From Helicobacter_D ganmani (GTDB lineage: Bacteria > Campylobacterota > Campylobacteria > Campylobacterales > Helicobacteraceae), in the NCBI RefSeq assembly GCF_965138225.1, contig NZ_CBCSAX010000006.1: a stretch of 64,000 nt of DNA; one strand, given 5' to 3'. This document shows positions 9,486-18,347 of this stretch, one piece after another. The translations under genes were made by a program, and so were the position numbers. The notes beneath the pieces are model-generated. The model did not search any database. It was not told where the DNA came from and saw only the letters and a list, made by a program, of their open reading frames with translations. The first letter of the stretch is position 1. The number at the start of each line of letters is the position of its first letter.

Positions 9486-9586
9486 TTCTTGCTATTGCAA
9501 ATTAATAAAAATCTGTTTCAATAAGCAAATCAAAGAAAAATCTCTTGATTAATTTTTCAAAAAGTCTTTATTTTAATATTTGATTC

Positions 9587-9595
9587 TGCTAAGAT
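9587..9595 (+). promoter_or_regulatory. Extended -10 promoter for the NSS transporter
   Basis: TGCTAAGAT, identical to the element at 1078-1086, ends 26 nt before the ATG at 9622. The resulting 5' leader would be about 20 nt and includes the AAGGGG ribosome site. Confidence 0.5.
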
Positions 9596-9621
9596 ATATC
9601 CAAAGATTAAAAGGGGATTTG

Positions 9622-10947
9622 ATGACAAGATTTTCCAAAATAGGATATATATTATCCACAGCGGGCAGCGCAATTGGACTAGGTGGAATTTGGGGGTTTC
9701 CTTATTTGGTAGGACAAAACGGGGGATTTGCTTTTGTTCTTGTGTTTGTGCTAGCTTTTTTGGTTTTTGGAGTCAGTGTTTTTATCGTGGAAATGCTTTT
9801 TGGGAGGGCGAGCGGACAAAATAGTGTCAGCACCTTTGAAAATTTCGCCCCAAAACATCTGAAGTTTTTGAAATATGGTGGTTTTATGGTAATTTCTGGT
9901 GTTTTGATTTTTGCCTTTTATGTCGTTGTTTTAGGCTGGCTTGTGCATTATATGTTTTTAAGCATTATAGGATTGCCCAAGACTTTAGAAACCACACAAA
10001 ATTTATGGGGGGGGTTTATAAGCAATCAAATCGGCTGGCAAATGTTGTGGCATTTTACGATAGTAGCACTTTGTGCGTATGTCCTCAATCGTGGTGTAAA
10101 AGCAGGAATTGAAAAATTAAACCTTATTCTTATGCCCTTGCTTTTATTCATTTTCTTGGGATTGCTTGCTTATTCTATGACACAAGATGCTTTTGTAGAA
10201 TCTTTCAAATTTCTCTTCCACCCAAACTTTGAAAAAATCAACGCAGAAGTGATTGTGCGTGCGATTGGACAAGCCTTTTTTTCTCTTTCATTGGGCGTAG
10301 GAGTAATTCTAGTTTATTCTAATTCTATGCCAAAACACGGAAATTTCGTTCGTTTTGCTATTGTCATTGCCTTGTTAAACTTTTTCTTTTGTCTTGTGGC
10401 GGGCTTGGTTATTTTTACCTTTATTTTTGGTTACGGAGCAGAACCAACAGAAGGCGTTGGATTGGTTTTTATCTCCTTGCCACTTATTTTTGCCAATATG
10501 GGTGTGGTAGGACAAGTCATTGCATTTTTATTCTTTGTTTCCCTCATTTTTGCTGGAGTTACCTCTGCTGTTTCTATGCTAGAGCCTCTCAATAGTTATT
10601 TAATTGAACGTTTTTCTATGAAGCGACACAAAGCGAATCTCATTAGTATTTTAAGTGCTTATGCTTTAGGTATTATTGCCCTGCTTAGCAACACTGCTAC
10701 CTTTTCAGCAGATTTAACTTTCTTTGACAAAAATCTTTTTGATTGGTTTGTTTATCTCACTAGCTCTTTTATGCTTCCATTAGCAGGAGTGTTTATGTGT
10801 CTTTATATGGGCTGGATTTTACCAAAAGAACAAGTCTATGCTATGCTTGAAGGAAAACTAGGTGGAATCTTTTTCAAAAGCTGGTATTTTGTGATTCGTT
10901 TTATCGCACCGCTTGGAATTCTTGCGGCAATGGTGAATCTCATTTAA
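9622..10947 (+). CDS. Sodium-dependent (NSS/SNF family) transporter with G8 tract
   Basis: A 441-residue, roughly 11-12-helix symporter of the neurotransmitter:sodium symporter family, which imports amino acids or related solutes with Na+. The conserved unwound helix 1 is present as STAGSAIGLGGIWGFPYLVGQ, followed by NGGFAFVLVF. The start at 9622 is set by AAGGGG six nt upstream; the TTG at 9580 lies before the promoter. Codons for LWGGF contain an uninterrupted G8 (10007-10014); a slip there would truncate the protein near residue 130. H. pylori has related transporters (HP0497/HP0498). Substrate unknown. Confidence 0.87.
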   Translation: MTRFSKIGYILSTAGSAIGLGGIWGFPYLVGQNGGFAFVLVFVLAFLVFGVSVFIVEMLFGRASGQNSVSTFENFAPKHLKFLKYGGFMVISGVLIFAFYVVVLGWLVHYMFLSIIGLPKTLETTQNLWGGFISNQIGWQMLWHFTIVALCAYVLNRGVKAGIEKLNLILMPLLLFIFLGLLAYSMTQDAFVESFKFLFHPNFEKINAEVIVRAIGQAFFSLSLGVGVILVYSNSMPKHGNFVRFAIVIALLNFFFCLVAGLVIFTFIFGYGAEPTEGVGLVFISLPLIFANMGVVGQVIAFLFFVSLIFAGVTSAVSMLEPLNSYLIERFSMKRHKANLISILSAYALGIIALLSNTATFSADLTFFDKNLFDWFVYLTSSFMLPLAGVFMCLYMGWILPKEQVYAMLEGKLGGIFFKSWYFVIRFIAPLGILAAMVNLI

Positions 10948-10995
10948 TCCACAATGAGTTAGAATCTAAAATTTGTATTTTAAGTAAAATTTCTT

Positions 10996-11001
10996 TATAA
11001 T
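10996..11001 (+). promoter_or_regulatory. -10 box for fdhT
   Basis: A consensus TATAAT lies 85 nt before fdhT, leaving a leader of about 80 nt. A TAGGAG ribosome site precedes the fdhT ATG. I see no riboswitch fold in the leader. Confidence 0.45.
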
Positions 11002-11086
11002 TCAAAATTGGCTTAAGGATTAAGCAAACAGCTCTTCTACTTTACTCACTTTCTAACAGCTGTCATTTATATTTTTAGGAGTTTTT

Positions 11087-12148
11087 ATGAGATTGGCAAT
11101 TTGGCCTATTTTAGCGGGCATTGCACTTGGAGTTCTCGCGCCTGTTTTGGTGTATTTTGGAAATCCGGGCAATATGGGTATGTGTGCAGCGTGCTTTACG
11201 CGTGATATTGCAGGAGCATTAAACTTACATCAAGCGGGTATTGTGCAATATATTCGCCCTGAAGTAATTGGATTAATTTTGGGTGCATTGCTTGCTTCTT
11301 TCTTATTCCGAGAATTTCGCCCACGCGTCGGGAGCGCACCGATTGTGCGATTTGGGCTTGGAATCTTTGCGATGATTGGCGCACTCGTGTTTTTGGGTTG
11401 TCCTTGGAGAATGTGGTTAAGACTTAGTGCAGGGGATTGGACTGCGATTGCGGGTGTTTTTGGATTAATTTTTGGAATCTTTATTGGAATCTTTTTCCTC
11501 AAACGCGGTTTTTCACTTGGACGCAATCGTCCTGCAAGCAAGATTGTAGGGTTTGTATTTCCACTTTTTGCCTTAGGATTGCTCGGGCTTCTCTTTTGGG
11601 GGCTTACAGGGGAAAATACTCCGATTAAATTTTCTACTAAGGGTCCTGGTTCTATGCACGCACCTCTTATTATTTCACTCGTTGCTGGATTGTTTTTGGG
11701 TATTATCTTCCAAAAAAGCCGTTTTTGTATGATTGCTGCGGTGCGTGATACGATTCTAATGCGCGACACGCACATTTTACAAGGCGTCATTGCATTAGTC
11801 GTTGCTGCATTTATTACCAATCTTGCATTAGGATTCTTTAATCCCGGATTTAGCGGACAACCCATTGCGCACAATGATACGCTTTGGAATTTTCTTGGTA
11901 TGGCACTAGCTGGAATCGCATTTACTCTAGCGGGGGGTTGCCCAGGCAGACAAATTATCCTTAGCGGCGAGGGAGATGGCGACGCTGCAGTTTTTGTGCT
12001 TGGGCTTCTTGTGGGTGCAGCATTTGCGCACAACTTCGGGCTTGCAAGCTCTCCTGCTGGAATCGGGGCAAATGCACCTATGGCAGTTCTAGTGGGATTT
12101 ATTTTTTGTCTATTAGTTGCAGTTTTTGCAAGAGAAAAAAGGAGTTAA
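11087..12148 (+). CDS. fdhT: YedE/YeeE-family transporter FdhT (selenium supply)
   Basis: A 353-residue polytopic inner-membrane protein of the YedE/YeeE (sulfur/selenium transport) family. It has two homologous halves with GMCAACFTRDIAG near residue 30 and KSRFCMIAAVRDTILMRD, and the conserved GGCPGRQIILSGEGDGDA loop near the end. In C. jejuni the homologous gene with its TusA-like neighbour is needed for selenium-dependent formate dehydrogenase activity. fdhU follows after 1 nt, and downstream are a class V aminotransferase and a DUF3343 gene, a combination known from selenium-using bacteria. Direct substrate (selenite or another Se/S species) is inferred. Confidence 0.82.
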   Translation: MRLAIWPILAGIALGVLAPVLVYFGNPGNMGMCAACFTRDIAGALNLHQAGIVQYIRPEVIGLILGALLASFLFREFRPRVGSAPIVRFGLGIFAMIGALVFLGCPWRMWLRLSAGDWTAIAGVFGLIFGIFIGIFFLKRGFSLGRNRPASKIVGFVFPLFALGLLGLLFWGLTGENTPIKFSTKGPGSMHAPLIISLVAGLFLGIIFQKSRFCMIAAVRDTILMRDTHILQGVIALVVAAFITNLALGFFNPGFSGQPIAHNDTLWNFLGMALAGIAFTLAGGCPGRQIILSGEGDGDAAVFVLGLLVGAAFAHNFGLASSPAGIGANAPMAVLVGFIFCLLVAVFAREKRS

Positions 12149-12149
12149 A

Positions 12150-12362
12150 ATGGTAGAACTTGATGTGCGAGGGCTTAGTTGCCCTGAACCTGTGCTAAAC
12201 CTCAAACCTCTTTTGGATAGAGGCGAAAGCGAAATCAAAGTGCTTTGTAGTTGTGGTGCAAGCAGTGATAATATCCGCCGTCTTGCTAAAAATAGCGGAT
12301 ACAATGTAGAAAGCGAATCGCAAAATGGTGAGGATTTGGAGTTTATATTAAAAAAAGCTTAA
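12150..12362 (+). CDS. fdhU: TusA/YedF-family protein FdhU
   Basis: A 70-residue TusA/SirA-fold protein. It begins MVELDVRGLSCPEPVL, containing the CPxP motif whose cysteine carries sulfur or selenium. AAAGGAG (12138-12144) ends 5 nt before the ATG, and the gene starts just after the fdhT stop, so they are coupled. It probably receives chalcogen delivered by FdhT and hands it to SelD or a related acceptor for formate dehydrogenase. selD and fdh genes are outside the window. A hairpin follows the stop. Confidence 0.84.
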   Translation: MVELDVRGLSCPEPVLNLKPLLDRGESEIKVLCSCGASSDNIRRLAKNSGYNVESESQNGEDLEFILKKA

Positions 12363-12370
12363 AATCTATT

Positions 12371-12391
12371 CCCTTGCATTCTTTGCAAGGG
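12371..12391 (+). terminator. Hairpin after fdhU
   Basis: An 8-bp stem, cccttgca (12371-12378) with tgcaaggg (12384-12391), with a 5-nt loop, begins 8 nt after the fdhU stop. There is no T-run, so it may be an attenuator or RNA-stability element between fdhTU and the aminotransferase gene. Confidence 0.45.
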
Positions 12392-12507
12392 GCATTTACT
12401 AATTCTTGTAAGATTCTGCATTAATCCAAGCAAATTGCTATCATAATGCATACTCCAACTTCACCCTACAAAGATAAAATCTTAATGCAACAAAGAAAGG
12501 AATCTTA

Positions 12508-13704
12508 ATGCAAAATCAAAATATTTCAAAACCCACTCATTTAAACAACTTTATCTACCTAGACAATGCGGCAACAACTTTTCCTAAAGCTCCGGGCGTA
12601 AAAGAAGCAGTGAGTGGATTTTTGGAAAATATCGGTGCAAGTGCTGGACGCAGCGGACATTCTCTCTCCATAAAATCAGGTAGAATCCTTTACCAAACAC
12701 GCAAGGCTCTAGCAAGCCTCATAGGTTTAAAAGATTGCAAACGCATTCTCTTTACCCTTAATGCAACAATGGCAATTAATACCCTTTTGCAAGGCTTTTT
12801 AAAAGAAAGAGACATCGTAGTTGTTACACAAATGGAACATAATGCGATTAAACGCCCTCTCAACGCGCTAAAAGAGCGTTTAAACTTAGAAGTGCGTGAG
12901 ATTCCGTGCAGCTCTATGCACGCAGTGGATTTAAAAAGTGCAGAATCTATGTTAAAAGGTGCGAAACTCTTAGCTTGCGCGCATATCAATAATGTCAGCG
13001 GGGCGATGATTCCGCTAGAATATTTAAGCACACTTGCAAAAGCGCACAATGTAGCATTCTTGCTAGATGGCGCGCAAAGTGTTGGCTGTGTGGAAATGAA
13101 CGAGGTGATGAGCCAAGTAGATTTTCTCGCTCTTAGTGCGCACAAGGGCTTATTGTCTCCTATGGGCGTGGGTGCGCTTATCGTGGCAGATAACTTTGCG
13201 ATAGAGAGAATAGAGCCGCTTGTTTTTGGAGGCACAGGGAGTTTGAGCGAAGCAGAGATTCAGCCTGAATTTTTGCCCGATAGGTTTGAGAGTGGCACAC
13301 CCAATATGCACGGAATCGCAGGGATTCAAGCGGGTTTAGAATGGATTAAAAACAAGGGAGTAAAAAATATCCACAAACACGAATTGCTCCTGCGCGAACA
13401 ACTCATCAGCGGACTAAGCGGAATCCCAAATATTAAAATCTACAACACACAGGGGCAAAGTGGCGGAACATTGTCCCTTGATGTGCGAAACCATACTCTT
13501 TCCAAAGTAGCAGAAATCCTAGATAGAGAGTTTGGAGTCTGCGTGCGGGTAGGATTGCACTGCTCACCCTCAAGCCACAAAAGCCTTGGGAGCTTTGAGC
13601 GCGGAGGCACGATTCGCCTAAGTCCGGGTATTTTTAATACAAGCGCGGAAATAGAATCCACAATGGACGCATTACGCAACATTGCCACAAGGTGCGCGCA
13701 ATGA
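12508..13704 (+). CDS. Class V aminotransferase / cysteine desulfurase-like (EF2568 type)
   Basis: A 398-residue PLP enzyme. The N-terminus IYLDNAATTFPKAPGV, the PLP lysine in LSAHKGLL, GTPNMHGIAG, and a C-terminal cysteine in VRVGLHCSPSSHKSLG mark the cysteine desulfurase / selenocysteine lyase superfamily, EF2568-like branch, which co-occurs with selenium-use genes. It probably liberates S or Se from an amino acid for SelD. A possible TGCTATCAT -10 lies at 12436-12444 and AAAGGAATC precedes the ATG. The stop overlaps the next start (ATGA). Whether it prefers cysteine or selenocysteine cannot be told from sequence. Confidence 0.82.
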   Translation: MQNQNISKPTHLNNFIYLDNAATTFPKAPGVKEAVSGFLENIGASAGRSGHSLSIKSGRILYQTRKALASLIGLKDCKRILFTLNATMAINTLLQGFLKERDIVVVTQMEHNAIKRPLNALKERLNLEVREIPCSSMHAVDLKSAESMLKGAKLLACAHINNVSGAMIPLEYLSTLAKAHNVAFLLDGAQSVGCVEMNEVMSQVDFLALSAHKGLLSPMGVGALIVADNFAIERIEPLVFGGTGSLSEAEIQPEFLPDRFESGTPNMHGIAGIQAGLEWIKNKGVKNIHKHELLLREQLISGLSGIPNIKIYNTQGQSGGTLSLDVRNHTLSKVAEILDREFGVCVRVGLHCSPSSHKSLGSFERGGTIRLSPGIFNTSAEIESTMDALRNIATRCAQ

Positions 13705-13922
13705 TAAAGGGTTACATTCTTGTATTTACGACTTCAAGTGCATTTGAGAGTGAGACAATCTTGAAAGATTTAGGAATCACGATTAAGCTTGTGCCAACAC
13801 CACGCGAATTTTCAAGTGATTGCGGAATCGCAGTGTATTTTGAAGTAGAAAACGAAAAATTTGATATAATTTCCAATGCGTTGCAAGACCAAAAGATTGA
13901 ATATGAAATAAGGAAAATCTAA
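13701..13922 (+). CDS. DUF3343 (putative Se/S carrier-like) protein
   Basis: A 73-residue protein beginning MIKGYILVFTTSSAFESET, with VPTPREFSSDCGIAVYFE, the conserved PxPRxxSSxCG core of DUF3343. Members are found beside selenium-metabolism genes and are proposed to carry selenium or sulfur on the cysteine. The ATG at 13701 overlaps the aminotransferase stop by 3 nt, giving tight coupling; an upstream GTG at 13692 is less likely. The radical-SAM gene follows after 2 nt. Confidence 0.8.
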   Translation: MIKGYILVFTTSSAFESETILKDLGITIKLVPTPREFSSDCGIAVYFEVENEKFDIISNALQDQKIEYEIRKI

Positions 13923-13924
13923 AA

Positions 13925-14982
13925 ATGCCACAAACAGCTAAAAATATGGGGGAGGGGGGCAAAATAAATTAGAATCCTTTATCCACGATAAAAAGCTTTG
14001 GATTCTCTCTCTTTTTAAAAATGCAAAACAACACCAAAAAATCAAAGCAAAAATAGAGATTTTAGAAAATCATAACATAGAATTTACAACTCAAAATCAA
14101 CATCTATACAATTCCATACAAGAACTAAAAACACAAAATAAACTTCTTATCAATCAAAACACAAATCTTAGAAATTCTCTATACAAGCTCACCCCACAAG
14201 CTTATTTAAGACTGATAGAAATTCATCTTGCAGAGCATTGTAATCTCAATTGTTTTAGTTGCAACCACTTCTCTCAATTAGCTCCAAAAGGTTTTCCTGA
14301 TTTAAACAAGTTTGAAAAAGATATGGAACAACTTAGCATTTTAACTAAAGGAATGATTGCAAGATTCCATTTAATGGGTGGCGAACCACTGCTAAACCCA
14401 AATTGTAAAGATTTCTTTGCAATTGCTAGAAAGTATTTTCCAGATTCTGCAATTTGGCTCATTACTAATGGAATCTTACTTGAAAAACAATCCAAAGACT
14501 TTTGGGAGTCTTGTAAAGAAAATAAGATTGAACTGCATCCAACAAAATACCCTATTAAAGTAAATTGGGAATTTGTGGAATCGCAGTGTAAGGAGTATGG
14601 GATTCCATTAATTTTTTATGACAATTCTCAAATCCAAAAGACTTCCTACAAAACAATTTTAGAACCACAAGGCAATTTAGATTGTTTTCATAGCTTCATA
14701 GGTTGTCATCAGGCAAACAATTGCACACATTTTGGGAATGGCAAGCTTTATCCTTGCAATATCGTCCCAAACATTCACTATTTCAACTCCGCTTTTAACC
14801 AAAACCTGCCAATCACCCCACTAGATTCCATTGATATTTACAAGGCAAAAGATTATAATGAGATTTTGCAATTCCTAGCCAAACCTATTCCCTTTTGTCG
14901 TTTCTGCAATCTAGCCAAATGGAAAAGCATTGGGGAATGGAAAACTTCCAAAAAGGACATTTCGGAGTATTTGGAGCTTTAA
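13925..14982 (+). pseudogene. Radical-SAM protein, out of frame at a G-tract (phase OFF)
   Basis: The ATG at 13925 has AAGGA ten nt upstream but reads only MPQTAKNMGEGGKIN before a stop, because of the tract GGGGGAGGGGGG (13948-13959). One extra G would join it to a long open frame of about 352 codons. That frame encodes a basic N-terminus, a predicted coiled coil (about residues 35-80), a radical-SAM cluster motif CNLNCFSC, the GGEP motif (MGGEPLLNP) and C-terminal cysteines (CHQANNC, YPC, CRFC) that suggest extra Fe-S clusters, SPASM-like. The intact part alone would start at 14323 without the CxxxCxxC motif, so that short form should not work. Substrate unknown; it may modify a surface peptide or glycan. 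A sequencing error in the tract is the alternative to phase variation. Confidence 0.78.
13948..13959 (+). repeat. G5-A-G6 tract near the start of the radical-SAM gene
   Basis: Five G, one A and six G lie eight codons into the reading frame. The present length puts a TAG stop six codons later; seven G in the second run restores the full frame. Confidence 0.75.
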
Positions 14983-15024
14983 GGCGAGATTTTGGATTAT
15001 GGATTGCTTTACTGCATTCTTTTC

Positions 15025-16827
15025 TTACTCCACCGTTACACTTTTTGCCAAATTTCTTGGCATATCCACATCATTTCCCAATCTCACTGCAACTTCTAGC
15101 GCAAAAATCTGCAAAACCACCATCATCGCAAAAAACTCCACCATATAATGCGAATATTTCGGAATCGCAATCCAATCATCACAACCCTCATAATATTCCG
15201 CACTTAGAGCGCAAATCATCGCATCACGCGCACTTAACTCTTCCACATTACTTTTGATTTTGTCATACAAAAGATTCTGTGGCATTAGCGCGACACAAAA
15301 TAGTCCCAAATCCGCTAAAGCAATCGGTCCGTGTTTCATTTCACCGCTTGGATAGCCCTCTGCGTGCAGATAACTAATCTCTTTTAGTTTCAATGCGCCC
15401 TCTAATGCAAGGGGATAGAAAATATCCCGCCCAATGAAAAAGAATCCGTGTCCGTGTAAATATCTACGCGAAAGTCGTTTGATGTGTTCGTGCGCTTTTT
15501 TATCCACTTCTGTTGCGCGCACTGCCTCTAGCATTGTCTTGATTTCTTGTTTCATTGCTGCCTTGCTTAGGATTCCACATTTTTGTGCTATAAAATTTGC
15601 TAAAATCCACAGCACCATTACCTGTGTTGCAAAAGCCTTTGTGCTTGCCACACCTTTTTCAATCCCTGCACGTGTCAGTAGGCTAAAATCACTTTCGCGC
15701 ACAATAGAGCTATTATCCACATTGCAAATTCCAAGCGTTTTTAGTCCATTTCTTTTTGCCAATTTTAAAGCTTCCAAAGTGTCCGCAGTCTCTCCACTTT
15801 GAGAAATCACGACAAACAGCTCATTCGCTTGCAAAATAGGATTCCGATAGCGAAACTCACTCGCAATTTCTACTTTCACCTTAAGTCTCGCAATGCGTTC
15901 AATCAAATAACTTCCCGCAATAGCCGCGTGATAGCTCGTGCCACAAGCACAAAGCGTGATAGAATCCACACTGCTTAAATCCAATTCACTTAGTTCCTCT
16001 AAGCTAAAATTATCCTCACTCACACGCCCCATCATTGTTTCCAACAAAACCTTATGTTGTTCGTAAATCTCTTTTTCCATAAAGAAAGTAAAGCCGTCTT
16101 TTTGCGCAGAAAGCTTATCTCCACTCAAAAGCTTTGGATTTGGCAAAGTGTGGAATCCTCCCGCTTTTATCGCCCCTAGCGTGCCATCTTCTAAGTAACA
16201 CACTTCACTTGCAAGCCCAATGAGAGGCGCGTCAGAGGAGGCAAAATAAATCGCCTCTGCATCTTTGCTATCCTTTCCTCTGCCAATAATCAAAGGAGAG
16301 CCATTTTTGGCATAATAAATCGTATCGGGTGATTTTTGTGTAATTAATAGAATCGCATAAGCACCTTTTAGCTCGGAAATTGTGTGCTTAAAAGCTTCAA
16401 ATGGATTTTTGAGATTCTCCAAATGCGATTCAAATAGATGCACAATCACTTCGGTGTCCGTCTGCGAGATGAAGCTTCTGCCTTGCTGTTGTAGAGATTC
16501 CTTAATACTATGATAATTTTCAATGATTCCATTATGCACGACATTACTAAACTTACCAAAATGCGGGTGCGCATTCACTTCTGTTGGCTTGCCGTGTGTT
16601 GCCCAACGCGTATGCCCGATTCCCAAACCAAATCCGCTAGAATGGAATCCCTCACATTTGCGTTCTAAATTTATCAACTTGCCTACCGACTTAAATGTGC
16701 TTAACTCACCCTCACTTAACACAGAGATTCCAGAGGAATCATAGCCACGATATTCTAATTCTTTTAAGCCGTTTAATAAAATGGATTTTTTTTCGTCATT
16801 GCCAATATAACCGATGATTCCACACAT
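15025..16827 (-). CDS. glmS: Glutamine-fructose-6-phosphate aminotransferase GlmS
   Basis: Makes glucosamine-6-phosphate for peptidoglycan, LPS and the amino sugars of the glycan genes. The 600-residue protein starts MCGIIGYIG, so Cys2 is the glutaminase nucleophile, with GHTRWATHG and the two SIS domains (CGTSYHAA, VISQSGETADT) and the C-terminal NLAKSVTVE. AGGAG is 7 nt before the ATG. It converges with the radical-SAM gene and is divergent from galE. I see no glmS ribozyme upstream, as expected outside Firmicutes. Confidence 0.96.
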   Translation of the reverse strand: MCGIIGYIGNDEKKSILLNGLKELEYRGYDSSGISVLSEGELSTFKSVGKLINLERKCEGFHSSGFGLGIGHTRWATHGKPTEVNAHPHFGKFSNVVHNGIIENYHSIKESLQQQGRSFISQTDTEVIVHLFESHLENLKNPFEAFKHTISELKGAYAILLITQKSPDTIYYAKNGSPLIIGRGKDSKDAEAIYFASSDAPLIGLASEVCYLEDGTLGAIKAGGFHTLPNPKLLSGDKLSAQKDGFTFFMEKEIYEQHKVLLETMMGRVSEDNFSLEELSELDLSSVDSITLCACGTSYHAAIAGSYLIERIARLKVKVEIASEFRYRNPILQANELFVVISQSGETADTLEALKLAKRNGLKTLGICNVDNSSIVRESDFSLLTRAGIEKGVASTKAFATQVMVLWILANFIAQKCGILSKAAMKQEIKTMLEAVRATEVDKKAHEHIKRLSRRYLHGHGFFFIGRDIFYPLALEGALKLKEISYLHAEGYPSGEMKHGPIALADLGLFCVALMPQNLLYDKIKSNVEELSARDAMICALSAEYYEGCDDWIAIPKYSHYMVEFFAMMVVLQIFALEVAVRLGNDVDMPRNLAKSVTVE

Positions 16828-16908
16828 TGTTCGCTCCTAAAATGATTTTTTATTGTGGCATAAAATATGTAAAGAAATAGTAAATGAATCAAATTTTTAG
16901 CAACTTAA

Positions 16909-16917
16909 TGATAGAAT
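16909..16917 (+). promoter_or_regulatory. Extended -10 promoter for galE
   Basis: TGATAGAAT (TGn plus TAGAAT) lies about 29 nt before the galE ATG; TTAAGG serves as the ribosome site. Confidence 0.5.
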
Positions 16918-16945
16918 TTATAAGGTTATTTTTTAAGGTTTATGA

Positions 16946-17962
16946 ATGCAAATTTATTTTTTTACCGGCGCAGCAGGTTATATTGGCTCACATACAGCAT
17001 ATTATTTTTTGAAAAATAGTGATTGCAAAATCGTGATTTTTGATAATTTAAGTAGTGGTTTTAGAGAAAATGTAGAATTTCTAATGCAAACCTTTCCTCA
17101 AAGAGTGGAATTTGTACAAGGGGATTTGGGCGATTCTATGGCTTTAGAAAATGTCCTCAAATCTTGCTGCTTTGACGCAATCATTCATTTTGCCGCAAGC
17201 CTCATTGTGCAAGAATCTGTGCAAAATCCGCTAAAATATTTTCAAAACAATGTTGCTAATACAACCAATCTTTTGCAAATTACACAAAAATTTGCTATCA
17301 ACAAATTTCTCTTTAGCTCTACCGCCGCAGTCTATGGTGAGCCAAAAGAACACTCTCCAATTCAAGAAAGTGCGATTCCAAATCCCATCAATCCTTATGG
17401 AGAATCCAAACTAATGATTGAGAAAATTTTGTATGCTTTACAAGTTGCAAATCCAAATTTCAAAAGCGTGATTCTGCGCTATTTCAATGTCGCAGGTGCA
17501 TTAATGGACAAACAAGGCGCTTTGGGACAAAGAACAAAAAATGCAACACATCTTATTAAAGTCGCTTGTGAATGTGCAACAAATAAACGCGCAAAAATGC
17601 AGATTTTTGGGAGTGATTATGAGACGAGGGACGGCACTTGCATTCGGGATTATATTCATATTGATGACTTGGCAAGCGCACATTTCTTTGCCTTGCAATC
17701 TCTGCTAGAATCGCAAACCTCTGAAATTTATAATGTAGGCTATGGAAAAGGCTTTAGCGTAAAAGAAGTGATTGATTGTGTCAAAAAAGTAAGCGGTAAA
17801 GATTTTGTTGTAGAATCCGCAAAGAGACGCGAGGGAGACCCTAGTGTGCTCGTAAGCGATAATCACAAGATTTTATCCAAAACCAAATGGCAACCCCAAT
17901 TCAATCAACTAGAAATGATTTGCAGGAGTGCGTATCTTTGGGAGGAAAAGTTGCAAACTTGA
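16946..17962 (+). CDS. galE: UDP-glucose 4-epimerase GalE
   Basis: Interconverts UDP-Glc and UDP-Gal (possibly the GlcNAc forms) for LOS synthesis. The 338-residue short-chain dehydrogenase has the NAD site GAAGYIGSH, the catalytic serine in SSTAAVYGEP, YxxxK as YGESK, and RYFNVAGA. It has family length. It stands alone, with a divergent glmS upstream and a long non-coding stretch downstream. Confidence 0.93.
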   Translation: MQIYFFTGAAGYIGSHTAYYFLKNSDCKIVIFDNLSSGFRENVEFLMQTFPQRVEFVQGDLGDSMALENVLKSCCFDAIIHFAASLIVQESVQNPLKYFQNNVANTTNLLQITQKFAINKFLFSSTAAVYGEPKEHSPIQESAIPNPINPYGESKLMIEKILYALQVANPNFKSVILRYFNVAGALMDKQGALGQRTKNATHLIKVACECATNKRAKMQIFGSDYETRDGTCIRDYIHIDDLASAHFFALQSLLESQTSEIYNVGYGKGFSVKEVIDCVKKVSGKDFVVESAKRREGDPSVLVSDNHKILSKTKWQPQFNQLEMICRSAYLWEEKLQT

Positions 17963-18347
17963 AAACTACTTCACAAGTCGTGCGCTACGACTTAATAAAC
18001 CAAGTCTTGCCATAACATATCAATTTATCCTTTTCAATTCGCTCTTGCAAAGCTTTAGCCAAAGCAATCCATAATCTTTTAAATCTACAATCTAAATTCT
18101 ATTTTAAATCTTTATAGATTCTATAATAAATTTTATTTATGCAAAATTATAGATTTACACTGAAGCTGGTGAGTTACTGACACAACGCACGCCATGAGGT
18201 AAATCTCTTACAATGACGAATTCCGTGCTGTTATTAATTCAAGATTGTTGATTGCCACGATTCCTTTTGGAATCTCGCAATAACAAAAAATCGCCCTCCT
18301 CCTTGCGAACACCAATAAGACACCATATCCTCTGATGATAAAAATTA
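17963..18347. repeat. Non-coding stretch with degenerate interspersed repeat pieces
   Basis: No gene is visible in these 385 bases. A 7-bp hairpin (aagtcgt 17975-17981, acgactt 17987-17993) follows galE and could be its terminator, though no T-run follows. Further along are pieces resembling the degenerate 'cattgcgag ... gcaatc' repeat common between Helicobacter genes: gctttagccaaagcaatcc (about 18052-18070) and gattgccacgattcc (about 18248-18262) with tctcgcaataac after it. A similar piece lies near 62390-62445. Confidence 0.4.

Noticed and set aside
9580..9621. Upstream extension of the NSS transporter starting at TTG 9580
   Set aside because: The extension covers the likely promoter, and the conserved N-terminus and AAGGGG site both point to ATG 9622.
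11230..12033. A 267-codon open frame antisense to fdhT
   Set aside because: It lies fully within a clearly coding YedE-family gene, has low-complexity Pro/Ala/Ser composition typical of an antisense shadow, and no ribosome site or family motif.
12690..13235. A 181-codon antisense frame in the class V aminotransferase gene
   Set aside because: A shadow of a conserved PLP enzyme with no recognisable motif and no ribosome site.
14323..14982. A complete 219-residue protein starting at 14323
   Set aside because: The radical-SAM CxxxCxxC motif lies upstream of this ATG in the same frame, so a protein starting here would lack its cluster site.
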